Positions 37,092-47,059 of a stretch of DNA of 64,000 nucleotides are shown here, one piece after another. Position numbers and translations under genes: made by a program. The notes below the pieces were generated by a model, which was not told the DNA's origin, searched no databases, and worked only from the letters and a program-made list of their open reading frames with translations. The DNA is from Oleiphilaceae bacterium. Its GTDB lineage: Bacteria > Pseudomonadota > Gammaproteobacteria > Pseudomonadales > Oleiphilaceae. Location: assembly GCA_022447365.1 (NCBI GenBank), contig JAKVBL010000004.1:210872-274871 (forward strand), written 5' to 3'. The stretch's first letter is position 1, and each line of letters begins with the position of its first letter.

Positions 37092-38888
37092 TTAATGTCC
37101 TTCAAAATGATAGTAGTGATCGATATCGTTCTTTGTGACCACCCCAAGTATGCGTTTTAAACCACCACTGTTTCTCTCAACTAATAACGCTCCATGACCT
37201 TGCTGATTAAAGCTATTCAGCGCTTCTTCTAACGTTGCTTGGTAAGAAATGTTAGCAACATCACGTCGTTGAGCCGGGATCTCTAACAGGGCAATCTGCT
37301 CAGGTAGCTTATCGTTGTCTTCGTAAGACGATAAAAAATGAACCAGATCCGCCGCAGGCAACAATGACATGGTTTGACCTGATTCGTTTTCAACCGCGAT
37401 CCAGTTTGGTTTTTGACGAAGTAGTTCTTGAGCGTCTTCAAGTTCAATGGATTTTTGTGCGCGGGAAAGCTTTCTATCCATGATTGCGACGACACTTGCG
37501 CTGCGCAATGCTTGAACGGCTGGGCTGTTCGAATAATCGAGCCCTTGCGCTTCGAGCAAGCTGATAAATATTGATCTCTGCTTGAACACTGTGCTCGCAA
37601 ACATACTTGAGATCACGATTGCTAACATGCCGGGCAGAATAATATTTGGATTTTGGGTGAGCTCCAGAATAGCCATTAATGCGGCAAGAGGTGCTTGTAG
37701 GGCTGAGCCCATCATTGCGCCCATTCCAAGCATCGCATAAAAACCTGTTGAGGATGCGAAGGGCATAATCCATTGCGCAATAATACCAAGCGCACCGCCT
37801 ACTGTTGCCCCGATAAATAGCGTTGGACCAATCATGCCATTGGGCATTCCAAGCCCAAGACTTACGGCGGTTACGATTAACTTGGCAATAGCGATTCCGC
37901 ATAAAATGCCGAGTGTGACATTACCGGTAAATGTATCGTTAACCGTGTCATAGCCGATACCCATGATTTCGGGAATGAAGTACGCAACCGCGCCAGTGAA
38001 GCACCCAGCCGCTAGAATTCTTAAGAAGATATTGACTTTAGAAAAGCGCATCGAGCTCAGTGTTAAGCGAACGAAACTTGCCGATACTGCACCGATTAAT
38101 AATCCACAAAAAATAATATAAGGAATTTCAAATGGAGAGCTGAGATCAAGCTGCGGAACTAGAAATGCCGGTTCAGTGCCATAGAACATCTGTGATGCAA
38201 AAGCTGCGGTCACTGATGCAATAATAATTGGTGTAAAACCGATGAGGCTGTATTCCATTAACACGACTTCCATCGCGAAAATAACCCCCGCGATGGGGGT
38301 ATTAAACGATGCTGATATAGCAGCCGCTGTGCCACAAGCGATCAGTATACGAATACTGTTGTTCGGCAACTTGAAATATTGCCCCATGATACTTGCCGCG
38401 GCGGAACCCAAATGTACAGCAGGGCCTTCTCGACCAGACGACTGCCCACTAATAACCGTCAACACCCCGCCAAAAAACTGCACAACTAGTGATTTTAATG
38501 ACATGTAGCCTTGATGGTAGGCGAGACGTTCCATCACATAAGCAACGCCAGTTTTGCGATGCACAACGCCTAGTTTGTACCAAATTAAGCCAATAACGAT
38601 GGCGCCTGATAAGGGTAGCGTCGCACGTAGCGTTTGAGATAGTCCTTCAAAATTCTCAGGATCTCCTTCAGGGAGATATAGTGACAGAGCCGTTTCTATA
38701 AAACCGCGAAACAGAAGAATAACTAAAGTGGTAACGAGCCCAACGAAAAAGCCAAGTAGTGCAAGCTGAGGAAGCGCATCGGCAGCGCCGAGTCTTTCTC
38801 TGAATCCATGTTTGTATGAGTCTAGCTTTGATCTAAAAGGCATAAGTTTTGCTGTAAGTGAAGAAAGCGGCGAAAAATCGTTGTTCAT
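37092..38888 (-). CDS. ClC family chloride channel/transporter with C-terminal CBS region
   Basis: A 598-residue ClC protein. I choose the ATG at 38888, with the upstream AGGTTAG, over an in-frame start 18 codons earlier. The selectivity/gating motif SGREGPAVHLG (E154) is intact, as is the second filter motif GMPNGMIGPTLF, and about ten hydrophobic helices follow. The C-terminal 170 residues form a cytoplasmic CBS-pair-like region (RSASVVAIMDRKLS... ILGVVTKNDIDHY), which in relatives senses nucleotides or ions. The gating Glu suggests either a H+/Cl- exchanger or a channel. Confidence 0.9.
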   Translation of the reverse strand: MNNDFSPLSSLTAKLMPFRSKLDSYKHGFRERLGAADALPQLALLGFFVGLVTTLVILLFRGFIETALSLYLPEGDPENFEGLSQTLRATLPLSGAIVIGLIWYKLGVVHRKTGVAYVMERLAYHQGYMSLKSLVVQFFGGVLTVISGQSSGREGPAVHLGSAAASIMGQYFKLPNNSIRILIACGTAAAISASFNTPIAGVIFAMEVVLMEYSLIGFTPIIIASVTAAFASQMFYGTEPAFLVPQLDLSSPFEIPYIIFCGLLIGAVSASFVRLTLSSMRFSKVNIFLRILAAGCFTGAVAYFIPEIMGIGYDTVNDTFTGNVTLGILCGIAIAKLIVTAVSLGLGMPNGMIGPTLFIGATVGGALGIIAQWIMPFASSTGFYAMLGMGAMMGSALQAPLAALMAILELTQNPNIILPGMLAIVISSMFASTVFKQRSIFISLLEAQGLDYSNSPAVQALRSASVVAIMDRKLSRAQKSIELEDAQELLRQKPNWIAVENESGQTMSLLPAADLVHFLSSYEDNDKLPEQIALLEIPAQRRDVANISYQATLEEALNSFNQQGHGALLVERNSGGLKRILGVVTKNDIDHYYHFEGH

Positions 38889-38981
38889 TCTAACCTGTTC
38901 AGTCTTTATCGATAAAGAACAGTGTTGGTTTTCCTGATACAATGCGCGCGTTTTTAGAGCTACAAAAAGTAGGAGTTAAGC

Positions 38982-40028
38982 GTGATAAAAGCTGGGATTG
39001 TTGGCGCGACGGGATATACCGGTTCCGAATTACTGCGAATTTTAGTCGGGCATCCGCATGTTGAGGTACATGCTGTGTGTTCGCGTAGTGATGCAGGGCG
39101 ACCTGTTGTGGAAATGTTTCCTAATTTACGTGGCTTTTTAAATATTGATTTTTGTGAGCCGAGCGCAGAAAACCTCAAAGGTTGCGATGTGATCTTTTTC
39201 GCGACACCCCATGGCGTTGCGCAGGCCATGATGTCGGATGTGCTAGCAAGTGGCGCGCGTGTTATCGATCTTTCTGCTGATTTTCGTATTAAGGATCAGG
39301 CTTTATGGGAAAAATGGTATCAACAAGCTCATAACAGCCCTGAATTGATCGATGAAGCGGTTTATGGTTTACCTGAAGTAAATCGTGACAAGATCGCCGA
39401 TACTCGTTTACTAGCGTGTCCCGGTTGTTATCCGACGGCGATTCAATTGGGTTTGATTCCTTTAATTGAGAATGGATTAGTGAATGTTGATCAGTTGATC
39501 GCAGACGCAAAGTCAGGCGTGAGTGGCGCGGGAAGAAAGGCTAGTGTCGGCACGCTTTTGTCAGAATGTGCAGATAGTTTTAAAGCTTATGGCATTAGCG
39601 GTCATCGTCACCGTCCAGAAATCGAGCAGGGTTTATCGTGGGCTGCAGGCAAACCAGTCAGCCTTACGTTTGTGCCACACTTAGTTCCAATGATCCGAGG
39701 TATCGAGGCAACGTTGTATGCGCCTCTGAATGAAAAAGGCGAAGAAATGTCTTTGGATCAGGTTCAAGCTTTATTTGAAGAGCGTTACCAAGGCGAAGCC
39801 TTCGTTGATGTAATGCCATCAGGATCTTTGCCAGAAACTCGCAGCGTAAAAGGTTCGAATATTTGTCGTCTTGCAATTCATCAACAAGAAGGCAGTAACA
39901 TGTTGATTATCAGTTCGGTGATCGACAATTTAGTTAAAGGCGCATCGGGGCAAGCTGTTCAGAACATGAATATCATGTTCGGTTTCGAAGAGACATGTGG
40001 TTTGCAACAAGTTCCTTTGAGCCCTTAA
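38982..40028 (+). CDS. argC: N-acetyl-gamma-glutamyl-phosphate reductase
   Basis: ArgC reduces N-acetylglutamyl phosphate with NADPH in arginine synthesis. The 348-residue product has the NADP-binding [12 protein letters not shown] (8-19), the active-site Cys in [11 protein letters not shown] and HRHRPEIEQ. It starts at a GTG with AGGAG 6 nt upstream. It heads the set argC-DUF6776-bactofilin-erpA, the same order seen in Pseudomonas, and is divergent from the ClC gene. Confidence 0.97.
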   Translation: MIKAGIVGATGYTGSELLRILVGHPHVEVHAVCSRSDAGRPVVEMFPNLRGFLNIDFCEPSAENLKGCDVIFFATPHGVAQAMMSDVLASGARVIDLSADFRIKDQALWEKWYQQAHNSPELIDEAVYGLPEVNRDKIADTRLLACPGCYPTAIQLGLIPLIENGLVNVDQLIADAKSGVSGAGRKASVGTLLSECADSFKAYGISGHRHRPEIEQGLSWAAGKPVSLTFVPHLVPMIRGIEATLYAPLNEKGEEMSLDQVQALFEERYQGEAFVDVMPSGSLPETRSVKGSNICRLAIHQQEGSNMLIISSVIDNLVKGASGQAVQNMNIMFGFEETCGLQQVPLSP

Positions 40029-40035
40029 GGATATT

Positions 40036-40806
40036 ATGGCTAAACATAATCCGCATGAAAAAATGGTGTTGGTTCGTCATGAGCCAGGACGAAAACGTAA
40101 GCTGATTATTCAGCTAACTTGCTTGGTGCTCGTTTGTGCGAGTGCGGCTTATTACGTCGGCGTTTTTGAAATGAAACAACGACACCAGGTAGCCGTAGAA
40201 AGTCTGAATGCATTGTCCGAGCAATATCGTTTATCGGTCGATGAGAATCAGGGCTTAAAGCAAAAAATCGCGAATCTTGAACAAAGCGAAGCCATTAACT
40301 TGCATGCAAAGCAAGAGATTCAAAGCACCATTCGTGGTTTGCGAGAGCAGGTTGCTGGATTGAAGAAAGATGTAAGCTTTTATCAGAACATTATGGCGCC
40401 ATCTGACAATAACAAAGGCTTACAAATTCAAGCCCTTGAATTGTCTGCATTAAGTGAAAACAGGCACTATGCTTATAAAATCGTGTTGGCGCAGTTAGCA
40501 AACAACAAACGCTATTTACAGGGTGTTGTTGCTGTAAACTTGATTGGTCAGCGTGATTCAGAGAGTGTCATTCTTCCTCTTCGAGATGTGTCTGAGGTTG
40601 AAGAGTTAGGAATGAAATTCCGTTTTAGATATTTCCAAGAATTTGCAGGTGAGCTGATCTTGCCCGAAAATTTTGAGCCCGAAAATATTCAAGTGGTTGC
40701 TCAGAGCAAAGGGAAAAGTGCATCGCGTGTAGAACGCAATGTCGCTTGGCAAGAGCTGATACCTGCGTTAACCGCAGCACCAAGCGTTGCGGTCTTAGAA
40801 GAATAG
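40036..40806 (+). CDS. DUF6776-type membrane-anchored coiled-coil protein
   Basis: A 256-residue protein with a basic N-terminus (RHEPGRKRKLI), a single membrane helix (about 22-42) and then a predicted coiled coil (about 48-115, with regularly spaced Leu in ENQGLKQKIANLEQ), followed by a beta-rich region to the C-terminus. By topology it should be a periplasm-facing bitopic protein. I assign DUF6776 from its overall layout and its fixed position between argC and a bactofilin gene. The function is unknown. Confidence 0.8.
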   Translation: MAKHNPHEKMVLVRHEPGRKRKLIIQLTCLVLVCASAAYYVGVFEMKQRHQVAVESLNALSEQYRLSVDENQGLKQKIANLEQSEAINLHAKQEIQSTIRGLREQVAGLKKDVSFYQNIMAPSDNNKGLQIQALELSALSENRHYAYKIVLAQLANNKRYLQGVVAVNLIGQRDSESVILPLRDVSEVEELGMKFRFRYFQEFAGELILPENFEPENIQVVAQSKGKSASRVERNVAWQELIPALTAAPSVAVLEE

Positions 40807-40818
40807 GTAGAGGTTTAT

Positions 40819-41280
40819 ATGTGGGGAAAAAACAAACGCAAAGATATCGCTAAATCTCATAATGTTCCGTTTGAAACGCTAATCAGCAGTAAAACGAGCA
40901 TGGAAGGTGATATTCAGTTTTCTGGGGGCCTACATATTGATGGCTTAATCAAAGGTACGATTCGCTCTACCGATGATCAAGAAGCAGTTGTTCGTATTAG
41001 TGATATTGGTGAAATAGATGGTGATGTTATTGCACCACATATCATCATTAACGGTACGGTTTATGGTGATGTATATGCATCAAAGCATGTCGAACTAGCT
41101 GAAAATGCGTCGGTTAAGGGTAATGTCTATTACAACTTAATCGAGATGGCGATGGGAGCCGAAGTAAACGGAAACCTTGTTCATCAGAAGCAACCTTCAC
41201 CAGAAGACCAAGTAGTTGGGGATAAAGAAAATGTCTCAGATGCAGTAGCATTGAAGGCAGTTGCATCGCAGGGCGAGTAA
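40819..41280 (+). CDS. Bactofilin family cytoskeletal protein
   Basis: A 153-residue bactofilin (DUF583). The central part (about 20-115) repeats short beta-strand units such as GDIQFSGGLHIDGLIKG, GEIDGDVIAPHIIINGTVYGDVYA and NASVKGNVYYNLIEM, which build a right-handed beta helix that polymerises without nucleotide. The polar tails are disordered-looking. It is 12 bp after the coiled-coil membrane protein gene; that neighbour could tether filaments to the membrane (inference). Confidence 0.9.
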   Translation: MWGKNKRKDIAKSHNVPFETLISSKTSMEGDIQFSGGLHIDGLIKGTIRSTDDQEAVVRISDIGEIDGDVIAPHIIINGTVYGDVYASKHVELAENASVKGNVYYNLIEMAMGAEVNGNLVHQKQPSPEDQVVGDKENVSDAVALKAVASQGE

Positions 41281-41343
41281 TACTTGACTGTTTTTGTCGG
41301 ATAAGCGGATAATTGCGCGAAGTTTGAGTACTCCGGAGTCCCA

Positions 41344-41697
41344 ATGAGCGTTGTTGAGTCACATATCCCTTCTCCATTAGTCTTTACCGATGCCGCGGCT
41401 ACTAAGGTAAGAAATCTAATCGAGGAAGAAGAAAATCCAGAATTGAAACTACGTGTTTATGTAACAGGTGGTGGATGTTCGGGCTTTCAGTACGGTTTCA
41501 CGTTTGATGAAGCGCAAGCAGACGACGATACTGTGATTGAAAACATGGGCGTTAACTTAGTGGTTGATGCGATGTCGTATCAATATTTAGTGGGCTCGAC
41601 GGTAGATTACAGCGAAGGTCTGAAAGGTTCTCAGTTTGTCGTCAGTAACCCGAATGCCACAACGACCTGTGGGTGCGGGTCTAGCTTCACTATATAG
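41344..41697 (+). CDS. erpA: Iron-sulfur cluster insertion protein ErpA
   Basis: ErpA is an A-type carrier that delivers Fe-S clusters to targets such as IspG. The 117-residue product has the three conserved Cys as [10 protein letters not shown] and CGCGSSFTI at the C-terminus. Its 3' end overlaps the convergent tmcA by 8 bp. In Pseudomonas erpA also follows this argC block. Confidence 0.95.
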   Translation: MSVVESHIPSPLVFTDAAATKVRNLIEEEENPELKLRVYVTGGGCSGFQYGFTFDEAQADDDTVIENMGVNLVVDAMSYQYLVGSTVDYSEGLKGSQFVVSNPNATTTCGCGSSFTI

Positions 41698-43759
41698 TCA
41701 ATTCTGCGAGAAGCGTTTTGCTCGCTTCTCGCAAATATGCCAGCCATTCTTTCTTACTCAGTTTTTTCCCATCAACTTTAAATATTTCCATCGCATAGTT
41801 TTGTAGCATAACTGCGATTAAAACGTTTGCTTGCTCGGTATTGATAACGCGTTTCGTTGCACAATAAAGTGTAAGCGCGCGAATATCTGGCCAGCTATCC
41901 CAAAGGCTTGTTTGTCCTGCGGAAAATTTGTTGAGACGTGCAATTTGTTGCTCGCTGAGAGCCTCTCCAACATTTAATGATCTGCCTACATCCAATAGAA
42001 TCGTATTAACAAGCGCAGGGCTCAATTTCTGAAAATAGATTGGTAAGCCGATAACAAAGTGATCGATAAAGCGCTGTTTGCTTGATGATAAGAGTGTTTT
42101 TGCTTTTGAAGATATTGGGTTAAGCATCATCATGGACGGCAGCCCACTAGAAGCATCAGCTTGATAGCTTAATCGTGTACTTTCAAAATCGGCTCGTGCC
42201 CAAAAGTTAAAGAGCTTAGCTTCGAGACCATAGCTCACGCTGCATGCATCTAAATTCTGAACCTTGGCGGATGCAAGGAGCTCTTGTATCAGCTCTGATC
42301 CTATTTGACTTGATTGGCGAGCGGGGTGCACAACAATACGTAAAATACGTTGGCACTTGAGGTCTAACCATTCTGCCTGAGAGTAGAAACTCGCAAATGC
42401 CTGTAGGCTAAGATGTCCTTTTAATCTGCGTTTGCCGTTGATGATGTCTTGTTTTAACTGCGCGTCTTGTGCCGATAAATCTTCTTCAACGCTCGCTAAA
42501 ACACCAACGATATGTTCTCCCTCGAACATCACACCGATACGTATGTCTTCGTTGTCAATGAGCTGGCTTAAATCAGAAGGGCGGCTTTGATAATGAGCGA
42601 GAACTAAGAGAGCAAAGACTTGTTCAAGAAGGCTTTGGTCTTCAAGTAATTCTTTTTTATTGATCCACTCAAAATGGCGTGCTTGAGGCTCTGTTGTATC
42701 GACTTCTGTTAAGTGTGCCTGTAAAACGAAGCTCTCATTGATGACTCGTTCTAGTGGGTCGCCGCTTGCCCAGCGTATAGGCTGATCTAGCGAGTAAAAG
42801 CTAGCTTGTTTATGTTCTGCCTTAAATATTGTATTAAGTTTTAAATCAAAGCCGCGACCACTGCCTTCATATCCGTGCAATGTACTCGCCATAACGATTC
42901 TCGCATAGTGCTCAATCAAGCTATGAAGGGTAGGGAGCGGAAAGCTGGCTGCTTCATCGATAATGAGTAAGTGCGTTTCGGGGAGAGTTTCTAACAGAAC
43001 ATCGCTCGGTATAACGCGCAGTTTATCGCGCAAAGATGCGTGATCGATGTTTTGTTCAAAATGCTGAATTAAAGTCGCAACGGAATTTGGATGATCAGCA
43101 ACGAGTATGATGTTCTCGAGCTTAGCGTTATTGAGTAATTGCGCTGCTGCGATACCTAGTGTCGTCGATTTACCCCGTCCGCGGTCGGCTCGTAGAATCA
43201 GAGGACGATTGCGATGTCCTTTTACGACTCTTTCAATTTTTGCCAAGCAGGCCTGCTGTTCTTCGTTGAGTGTAATACCTTGTTTGTTTGATGATTGAAC
43301 TTGGAAGGGATAAAACTGAGTTAGTGCTTCATCAAAGTTGTCACTATCTATAACAAGCATTGCTTCGCTTTCTATCAGTGTATTTAAAAATCGAGAGTGG
43401 GATGCTTGAAGCTGGTTATCCGTATCGTCGATTAATACGAAGAGCAGTCCGCCGCCTTTGAGAACACCACTACTTGCTGCGATCGCGTCAGGATGAATCT
43501 CTTTGCGTAAGTCCCAAATGAGTATTTGGCTTTGTTGTCCGAGTATTTCGCGATAATGCTTGGGTGGAATGCATCGATCATGCTCGCTACGGAGTAAAGA
43601 TGCATCATGCCCCAACAAAATAGCGCTTTGCCCGTCTGGGAGTTTTTTAGCTAGGACTTGATAGCTTTCCTTCACCCAATCAGCAGTGCCTTTTATCGCT
43701 ATGCAGGCTCGAAAATGTTGCTGCTGAAGTTGATGGATATGTTCTTGTATCTGATGCAT
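41690..43759 (-). CDS. tmcA: tRNA(Met) cytidine acetyltransferase TmcA
   Basis: TmcA acetylates C34 of elongator tRNA-Met using acetyl-CoA and ATP. The 689-residue protein has an N-terminal DUF1726-like part, a helicase-like ATPase with Walker [11 protein letters not shown] and DEAA, and a GNAT acetyltransferase core with [20 protein letters not shown] choose the ATG at 43759, since an upstream in-frame start would span the previous gene's terminator. The 3' end of the gene overlaps erpA and contains a perfect 10 bp inverted repeat. Confidence 0.93.
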   Translation of the reverse strand: MHQIQEHIHQLQQQHFRACIAIKGTADWVKESYQVLAKKLPDGQSAILLGHDASLLRSEHDRCIPPKHYREILGQQSQILIWDLRKEIHPDAIAASSGVLKGGGLLFVLIDDTDNQLQASHSRFLNTLIESEAMLVIDSDNFDEALTQFYPFQVQSSNKQGITLNEEQQACLAKIERVVKGHRNRPLILRADRGRGKSTTLGIAAAQLLNNAKLENIILVADHPNSVATLIQHFEQNIDHASLRDKLRVIPSDVLLETLPETHLLIIDEAASFPLPTLHSLIEHYARIVMASTLHGYEGSGRGFDLKLNTIFKAEHKQASFYSLDQPIRWASGDPLERVINESFVLQAHLTEVDTTEPQARHFEWINKKELLEDQSLLEQVFALLVLAHYQSRPSDLSQLIDNEDIRIGVMFEGEHIVGVLASVEEDLSAQDAQLKQDIINGKRRLKGHLSLQAFASFYSQAEWLDLKCQRILRIVVHPARQSSQIGSELIQELLASAKVQNLDACSVSYGLEAKLFNFWARADFESTRLSYQADASSGLPSMMMLNPISSKAKTLLSSSKQRFIDHFVIGLPIYFQKLSPALVNTILLDVGRSLNVGEALSEQQIARLNKFSAGQTSLWDSWPDIRALTLYCATKRVINTEQANVLIAVMLQNYAMEIFKVDGKKLSKKEWLAYLREASKTLLAELTI
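41706..41732. other. Perfect 10 bp stem at the erpA-tmcA convergent junction
   Basis: GCGAGAAGCG (41706-41715) and CGCTTCTCGC (41723-41732) pair perfectly around a 7 nt loop, 8 bp past the erpA stop and inside the last codons of tmcA. It has no T tract. It could act as a 3'-end barrier for erpA mRNA. Confidence 0.6.
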
Positions 43760-43783
43760 CGCTGATAAAACTGACAGATATAA

Positions 43784-43808
43784 AAAACGGAGCGTGTTGC
43801 TCCGTTTT
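43784..43808 (-). terminator. Intrinsic terminator upstream of tmcA
   Basis: On the minus strand AAAACGGAGC-AACAC-GCTCCGTTTT is followed by T residues, 20 bp after the stop of the small upstream gene. It separates that gene from tmcA, so tmcA needs its own promoter. Confidence 0.9.
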
Positions 43809-43827
43809 AAATGCGTCATCTTCTGAG

Positions 43828-44094
43828 TTAGTAGAGTGCCGCTTCGTCGTCTAAGACTTCATTAATAATGTCGAGGAAGATTTTATCCGCATCACTATGT
43901 TCTTCTGGAATGCGCACAATGGTATTTGCGCTGATTTCTTCAGCGATTAATTTTGCTGAGTCTGGTTGGCCTTTGTGTTGACGCGCGATTTCCATGCATT
44001 TTGTGGCGATTGTCGGATCAGAGAGAACCTTGCGGATAAAGGTTCGTAGTTCACTGATTACCTTGGCTTGACGGCTTTCTTCAGCACTGCTCAT
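43828..44094 (-). CDS. Small conserved-looking acidic protein, unrecognised
   Basis: An 88-residue soluble protein (MSSAEESRQAKVISELRTFIRKVLSD...) with an acidic, helix-rich sequence and no membrane segment. Two start codons are in frame: the ATG at 44100 lies only 1 nt from the AGGAG, whereas the ATG at 44094 is 7 nt away, so 44094 is preferred. It has its own RBS (AAAGGAG) and its own terminator, which supports a real gene. I do not recognise the family. Confidence 0.72.
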   Translation of the reverse strand: MSSAEESRQAKVISELRTFIRKVLSDPTIATKCMEIARQHKGQPDSAKLIAEEISANTIVRIPEEHSDADKIFLDIINEVLDDEAALY

Positions 44095-44161
44095 GGCCAT
44101 ACTCCTTTGATATTAAATACTACCTTTTATCATGGCCCTGAACTCGCCATAGCGCAAGCGA

Positions 44162-45031
44162 TTAAGCTGGCTTTTGTGGTTTTTTCCGAATCAGTGCTTC
44201 TTGGCAAACTGATGCAACAAGTTCACCTTTTTGATTGAAAATGTTGCCACGATTGAATCCTCTGCCGTTTGAAGCGCTAGGACTGTCCATATCATAGAGA
44301 AGCCAATCATCAACACGGAATGGACGATGGAACCAAAGCGCGTGATCAATACTGGCAACTTGCATGCCCTTTTGCGCAAAGCTCACGCCGTGAGGAAGCA
44401 TGCTTGTGCCTAGCAAACCGAAGTCCGATGCGTAAGTCAGAATACATTGATGCAGGTATAGATCATCTGGTAGCTCACCTACCGCTCGAAACCAATTTTG
44501 TTTATAGGGTGCACGTACATCAGGATTTGAATAGTTCACCGGATTAACGGGGCGAATCTCAATAGGGCGGTCGCGTGTAAACTGATCTCTAAGCTTTTCT
44601 GGGATCAGATGTTTAAAGCGCCTGCGCATATCTAGTTCAGAAAGTAAGACATCAGGTTCTGTGCTGGCAGGCATATCAATCTGATGCTCAAAGCCAATTT
44701 CAGGAACTTGAAATGATGCATTAAGGGTAAAGATCTCTTTGTCATGTTGACGCGCAATTACGCGACGAGCAGAAAAACTGCCACCATCCCGGAGAGATTG
44801 CACTTCGTATTGAATAGGTAAGTTTGGATCTCCTGCGCGCAGAAAGTATCCATGCATAGAATGTGCGATGCGATCTTCAACAGATTGATAGGCTGCCATC
44901 ATCGCTTGGCCGCAAACTTGGCCGCCAAAGACATTAGGAAAACCTAGATCTTCGCTTGCGCCTTGAAAATGAGAATCGTCGATTTGTTCCAGTTTTAAGA
45001 CATCAATCAACTGTTGAAGAACGTCGCTCAT
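44162..45031 (-). CDS. tesB: Acyl-CoA thioesterase II
   Basis: TesB hydrolyses medium- and long-chain acyl-CoA to fatty acid and CoA. The 289-residue protein has a double hot-dog fold with the markers FGGQVCGQAMMAA, SMHGYFLRAGDP, RRVIARQHDKEIF and the C-terminal GRGFNRGNIFNQKGELVASVCQEALIR; the family's catalytic Asp/Gln/Thr positions appear conserved in these blocks. It lies 19 bp after rubredoxin reductase, so could be co-transcribed with it. Confidence 0.93.
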   Translation of the reverse strand: MSDVLQQLIDVLKLEQIDDSHFQGASEDLGFPNVFGGQVCGQAMMAAYQSVEDRIAHSMHGYFLRAGDPNLPIQYEVQSLRDGGSFSARRVIARQHDKEIFTLNASFQVPEIGFEHQIDMPASTEPDVLLSELDMRRRFKHLIPEKLRDQFTRDRPIEIRPVNPVNYSNPDVRAPYKQNWFRAVGELPDDLYLHQCILTYASDFGLLGTSMLPHGVSFAQKGMQVASIDHALWFHRPFRVDDWLLYDMDSPSASNGRGFNRGNIFNQKGELVASVCQEALIRKKPQKPA

Positions 45032-45050
45032 AGATATGTACTTCTTACTA

Positions 45051-46199
45051 TTATTCTGGGTGGATAGCTTGAACTTGCTTTGCTAAAACCTGCTTTTGTT
45101 TCGTCGCATCGCCGGTTAATGCGAAGCCAAGAAGCTCGCCTTGATCCGACTTAAACAACGCTGTGGTATTGAACCCGTCTGATTCGATATCCCAAGTGCC
45201 ATTTTCATTTGATGCAGGAAGAACAACGACAGGGCAGGCAGGTGTTTTAACTGCCACCGGCATTACACCATAACTCACAAGCTTCGGTTCGTCATTGAGT
45301 GTGCTGGCAAGCGCTCGAGCACATGCCATCATCGGCAAAACATAGAGCATAACCATGCCATCGACTTCTGCACAATCGCCCAGTGTGTAGACGTTCTTAG
45401 CGGACGTTTCCAAACTACGATCGCACGTAATGCCTTTATTAGTCTCGATGCCGCTCTCAGAAGCCAGCTTAGTATTTGGTGCTAAACCAATCGCACTAAT
45501 CGCTATATCGGCTGAGATTTTTTCACCGTTGTCGAGCTCCACTATTACGCCATCAACAGTTTCTTGGATATCAACAACGCTTCGCTCAAAGTAGAAGTTC
45601 GCGCCGGCATCACTCAAGCTTTTTGTAACACATTCTGATGCTTCTGGCGGCAGCATGGTATCTAAAACATGTTGGCTTAAGCCGATCAATGACACTTCAT
45701 ATTCGCCATTCAAAAGATCGTTCGCGTATTCACAACCGATCAAACCTGTTCCGACAATTGCGACATGCTTTTTGCCTTGGCTAGCTGTGCGGAATGCGCG
45801 GTAATCATCAAGATCATTGATCGAGAAAATGCGGTCACTCTCAGGTTTAACAAACTTCAGTTTGAATGGACTTGCGCCCGTCGCTAATACGAGCTTGCTG
45901 TATTCGATCGTCTCATTATCAACGAGGATTGTTTGTTTTTCAGTGTCGATACTTTGCACACTTGTTTGTGTGCGTATTGACATATTTAACTGTTCTGACA
46001 TTTGCACAGCATTAGACATTACTAATGCTTCTGCGTCTTTATTTTTGGTGAATCCCGTTGACAGCATCGGTTTAGAATATGCGCTGCCATCGTCTTGGGT
46101 AATCATTAACAGAGGAGTTTCAGAATTAAGTTTTCGAAATTCGCGGGCTACTGCATAGCCCGCCATTCCAGAACCAATAATGATGATCGCTTGGCTCAT
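45051..46199 (-). CDS. rubB: Rubredoxin-NAD(+) reductase
   Basis: An FAD/NAD(P)-dependent reductase of 382 residues: FAD-binding IIIIGSGMAGYAVAREF at the N-terminus, NAD-binding VAIVGTGLIGCEYAND in the middle, and the second FAD motif VYTLGDCAEVDG. It passes electrons from NADH to rubredoxin. The start ATG at 46199 overlaps the rubredoxin stop by one base (TAATG). Such pairs serve alkane hydroxylases (as AlkT/AlkG), but the standalone rubredoxin-reductase pair is also a housekeeping module in Pseudomonas; no alkane hydroxylase is in the window. Confidence 0.92.
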   Translation of the reverse strand: MSQAIIIIGSGMAGYAVAREFRKLNSETPLLMITQDDGSAYSKPMLSTGFTKNKDAEALVMSNAVQMSEQLNMSIRTQTSVQSIDTEKQTILVDNETIEYSKLVLATGASPFKLKFVKPESDRIFSINDLDDYRAFRTASQGKKHVAIVGTGLIGCEYANDLLNGEYEVSLIGLSQHVLDTMLPPEASECVTKSLSDAGANFYFERSVVDIQETVDGVIVELDNGEKISADIAISAIGLAPNTKLASESGIETNKGITCDRSLETSAKNVYTLGDCAEVDGMVMLYVLPMMACARALASTLNDEPKLVSYGVMPVAVKTPACPVVVLPASNENGTWDIESDGFNTTALFKSDQGELLGFALTGDATKQKQVLAKQVQAIHPE

Positions 46200-46363
46200 T
46201 AAGCTTCTACCATTTCGAAGTCTTCTTTGCCGACACCGCAATCAGGACATTCCCAATCGTCTGGCACATCTTCCCATTTTGTACCTGGTGGGATGTTGTC
46301 GTCAGGCCAACCTTCAGCTTCATCGTAAATAAGGCCGCATACTACACAAAGCCATTTTTTCAT
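46199..46363 (-). CDS. rubA: Rubredoxin
   Basis: A 54-residue rubredoxin. One Fe is held by four Cys in [18 protein letters not shown] (C6, C9) and [13 protein letters not shown] (C39, C42). The [20 protein letters not shown] stretch between is characteristic. It has a good RBS (AGAGGAA) and its stop overlaps the reductase start, ensuring coupled synthesis of carrier and reductase. It resembles the AlkG2-type housekeeping rubredoxins more than the two-domain AlkG1. Confidence 0.95.
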   Translation of the reverse strand: MKKWLCVVCGLIYDEAEGWPDDNIPPGTKWEDVPDDWECPDCGVGKEDFEMVEA

Positions 46364-46498
46364 GGTGTTCCTCTTTGTTTCTGTTGGAAGGAATTCAATG
46401 GTCGGCTAATGTATCGGATATCTCCGAGTCTCTCAATGGCTGATCAGATCCGTGGTTTATATAAGCGGCCTTCGTTATACTTTGCGCTGACCTAGTGA

Positions 46499-47056
46499 GT
46501 GCCCATAAAAATGTGCTCATTTCTTCTGCTATCAGCAAGGTGTAAATTGCAAACCGAACATTTTCATTGGCATTCCTACCGGCGTGTACCTTCTTCTTTT
46601 ATTCCTCGGGTTTGGCAATCGTGGGTACTCGATGCTGGATCGTTAACAAAGCGATTGCAGCAAGCATCAAACGGAAGTTTTAAAGTCCGTGTAAAGGCGC
46701 AGCAATACGCGAAACCAACAATGAGTGAGAGAAGAGCTTTGAATCTGTCGATAGGGCGCTACGCTTTGATTCGCGAGGTTGATTTACTTTGCCACGACAA
46801 GGTTTGGGTTAGTGCTAGAAGTGTTATTCCATTGCATTCACTGGTTGGTAAAGAGCGGCAGTTAAAGTGCCTGGGCTCAAAACCTTTGGGAGCATTTTTA
46901 TTTGCCTCGCGGTCAATGAAGCGCGAAGCTATTCAGCTAACAAGAACATCTGGGGGTAATCAGCCAACTTACGCTCGGCGCTCTGTGTTTCGCTTACACA
47001 ACAAGCCCTTACTAGTGGCAGAAAAGTTTCATACCTCAGTTATTCATCACTCTTAA
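46499..47056 (+). CDS. ubiC: Chorismate--pyruvate lyase UbiC
   Basis: UbiC splits chorismate into 4-hydroxybenzoate and pyruvate, the first step of ubiquinone synthesis. Up to 185 residues depending on start; the GTG at 46499 and ATG at 46511 are both possible and neither has a strong RBS. Alignable segments are SWVLDAGSLTKRL, VWVSARSVIPL, LGSKPLGAFLF and the C-terminal ARRSVFRLHNKPLLVAEKF, including the Arg and Glu expected at the active site. It is 3 bp before ubiA, the next enzyme in the pathway. Confidence 0.88.
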   Translation: MPIKMCSFLLLSARCKLQTEHFHWHSYRRVPSSFIPRVWQSWVLDAGSLTKRLQQASNGSFKVRVKAQQYAKPTMSERRALNLSIGRYALIREVDLLCHDKVWVSARSVIPLHSLVGKERQLKCLGSKPLGAFLFASRSMKREAIQLTRTSGGNQPTYARRSVFRLHNKPLLVAEKFHTSVIHHS

Positions 47057-47059
47057 GCT

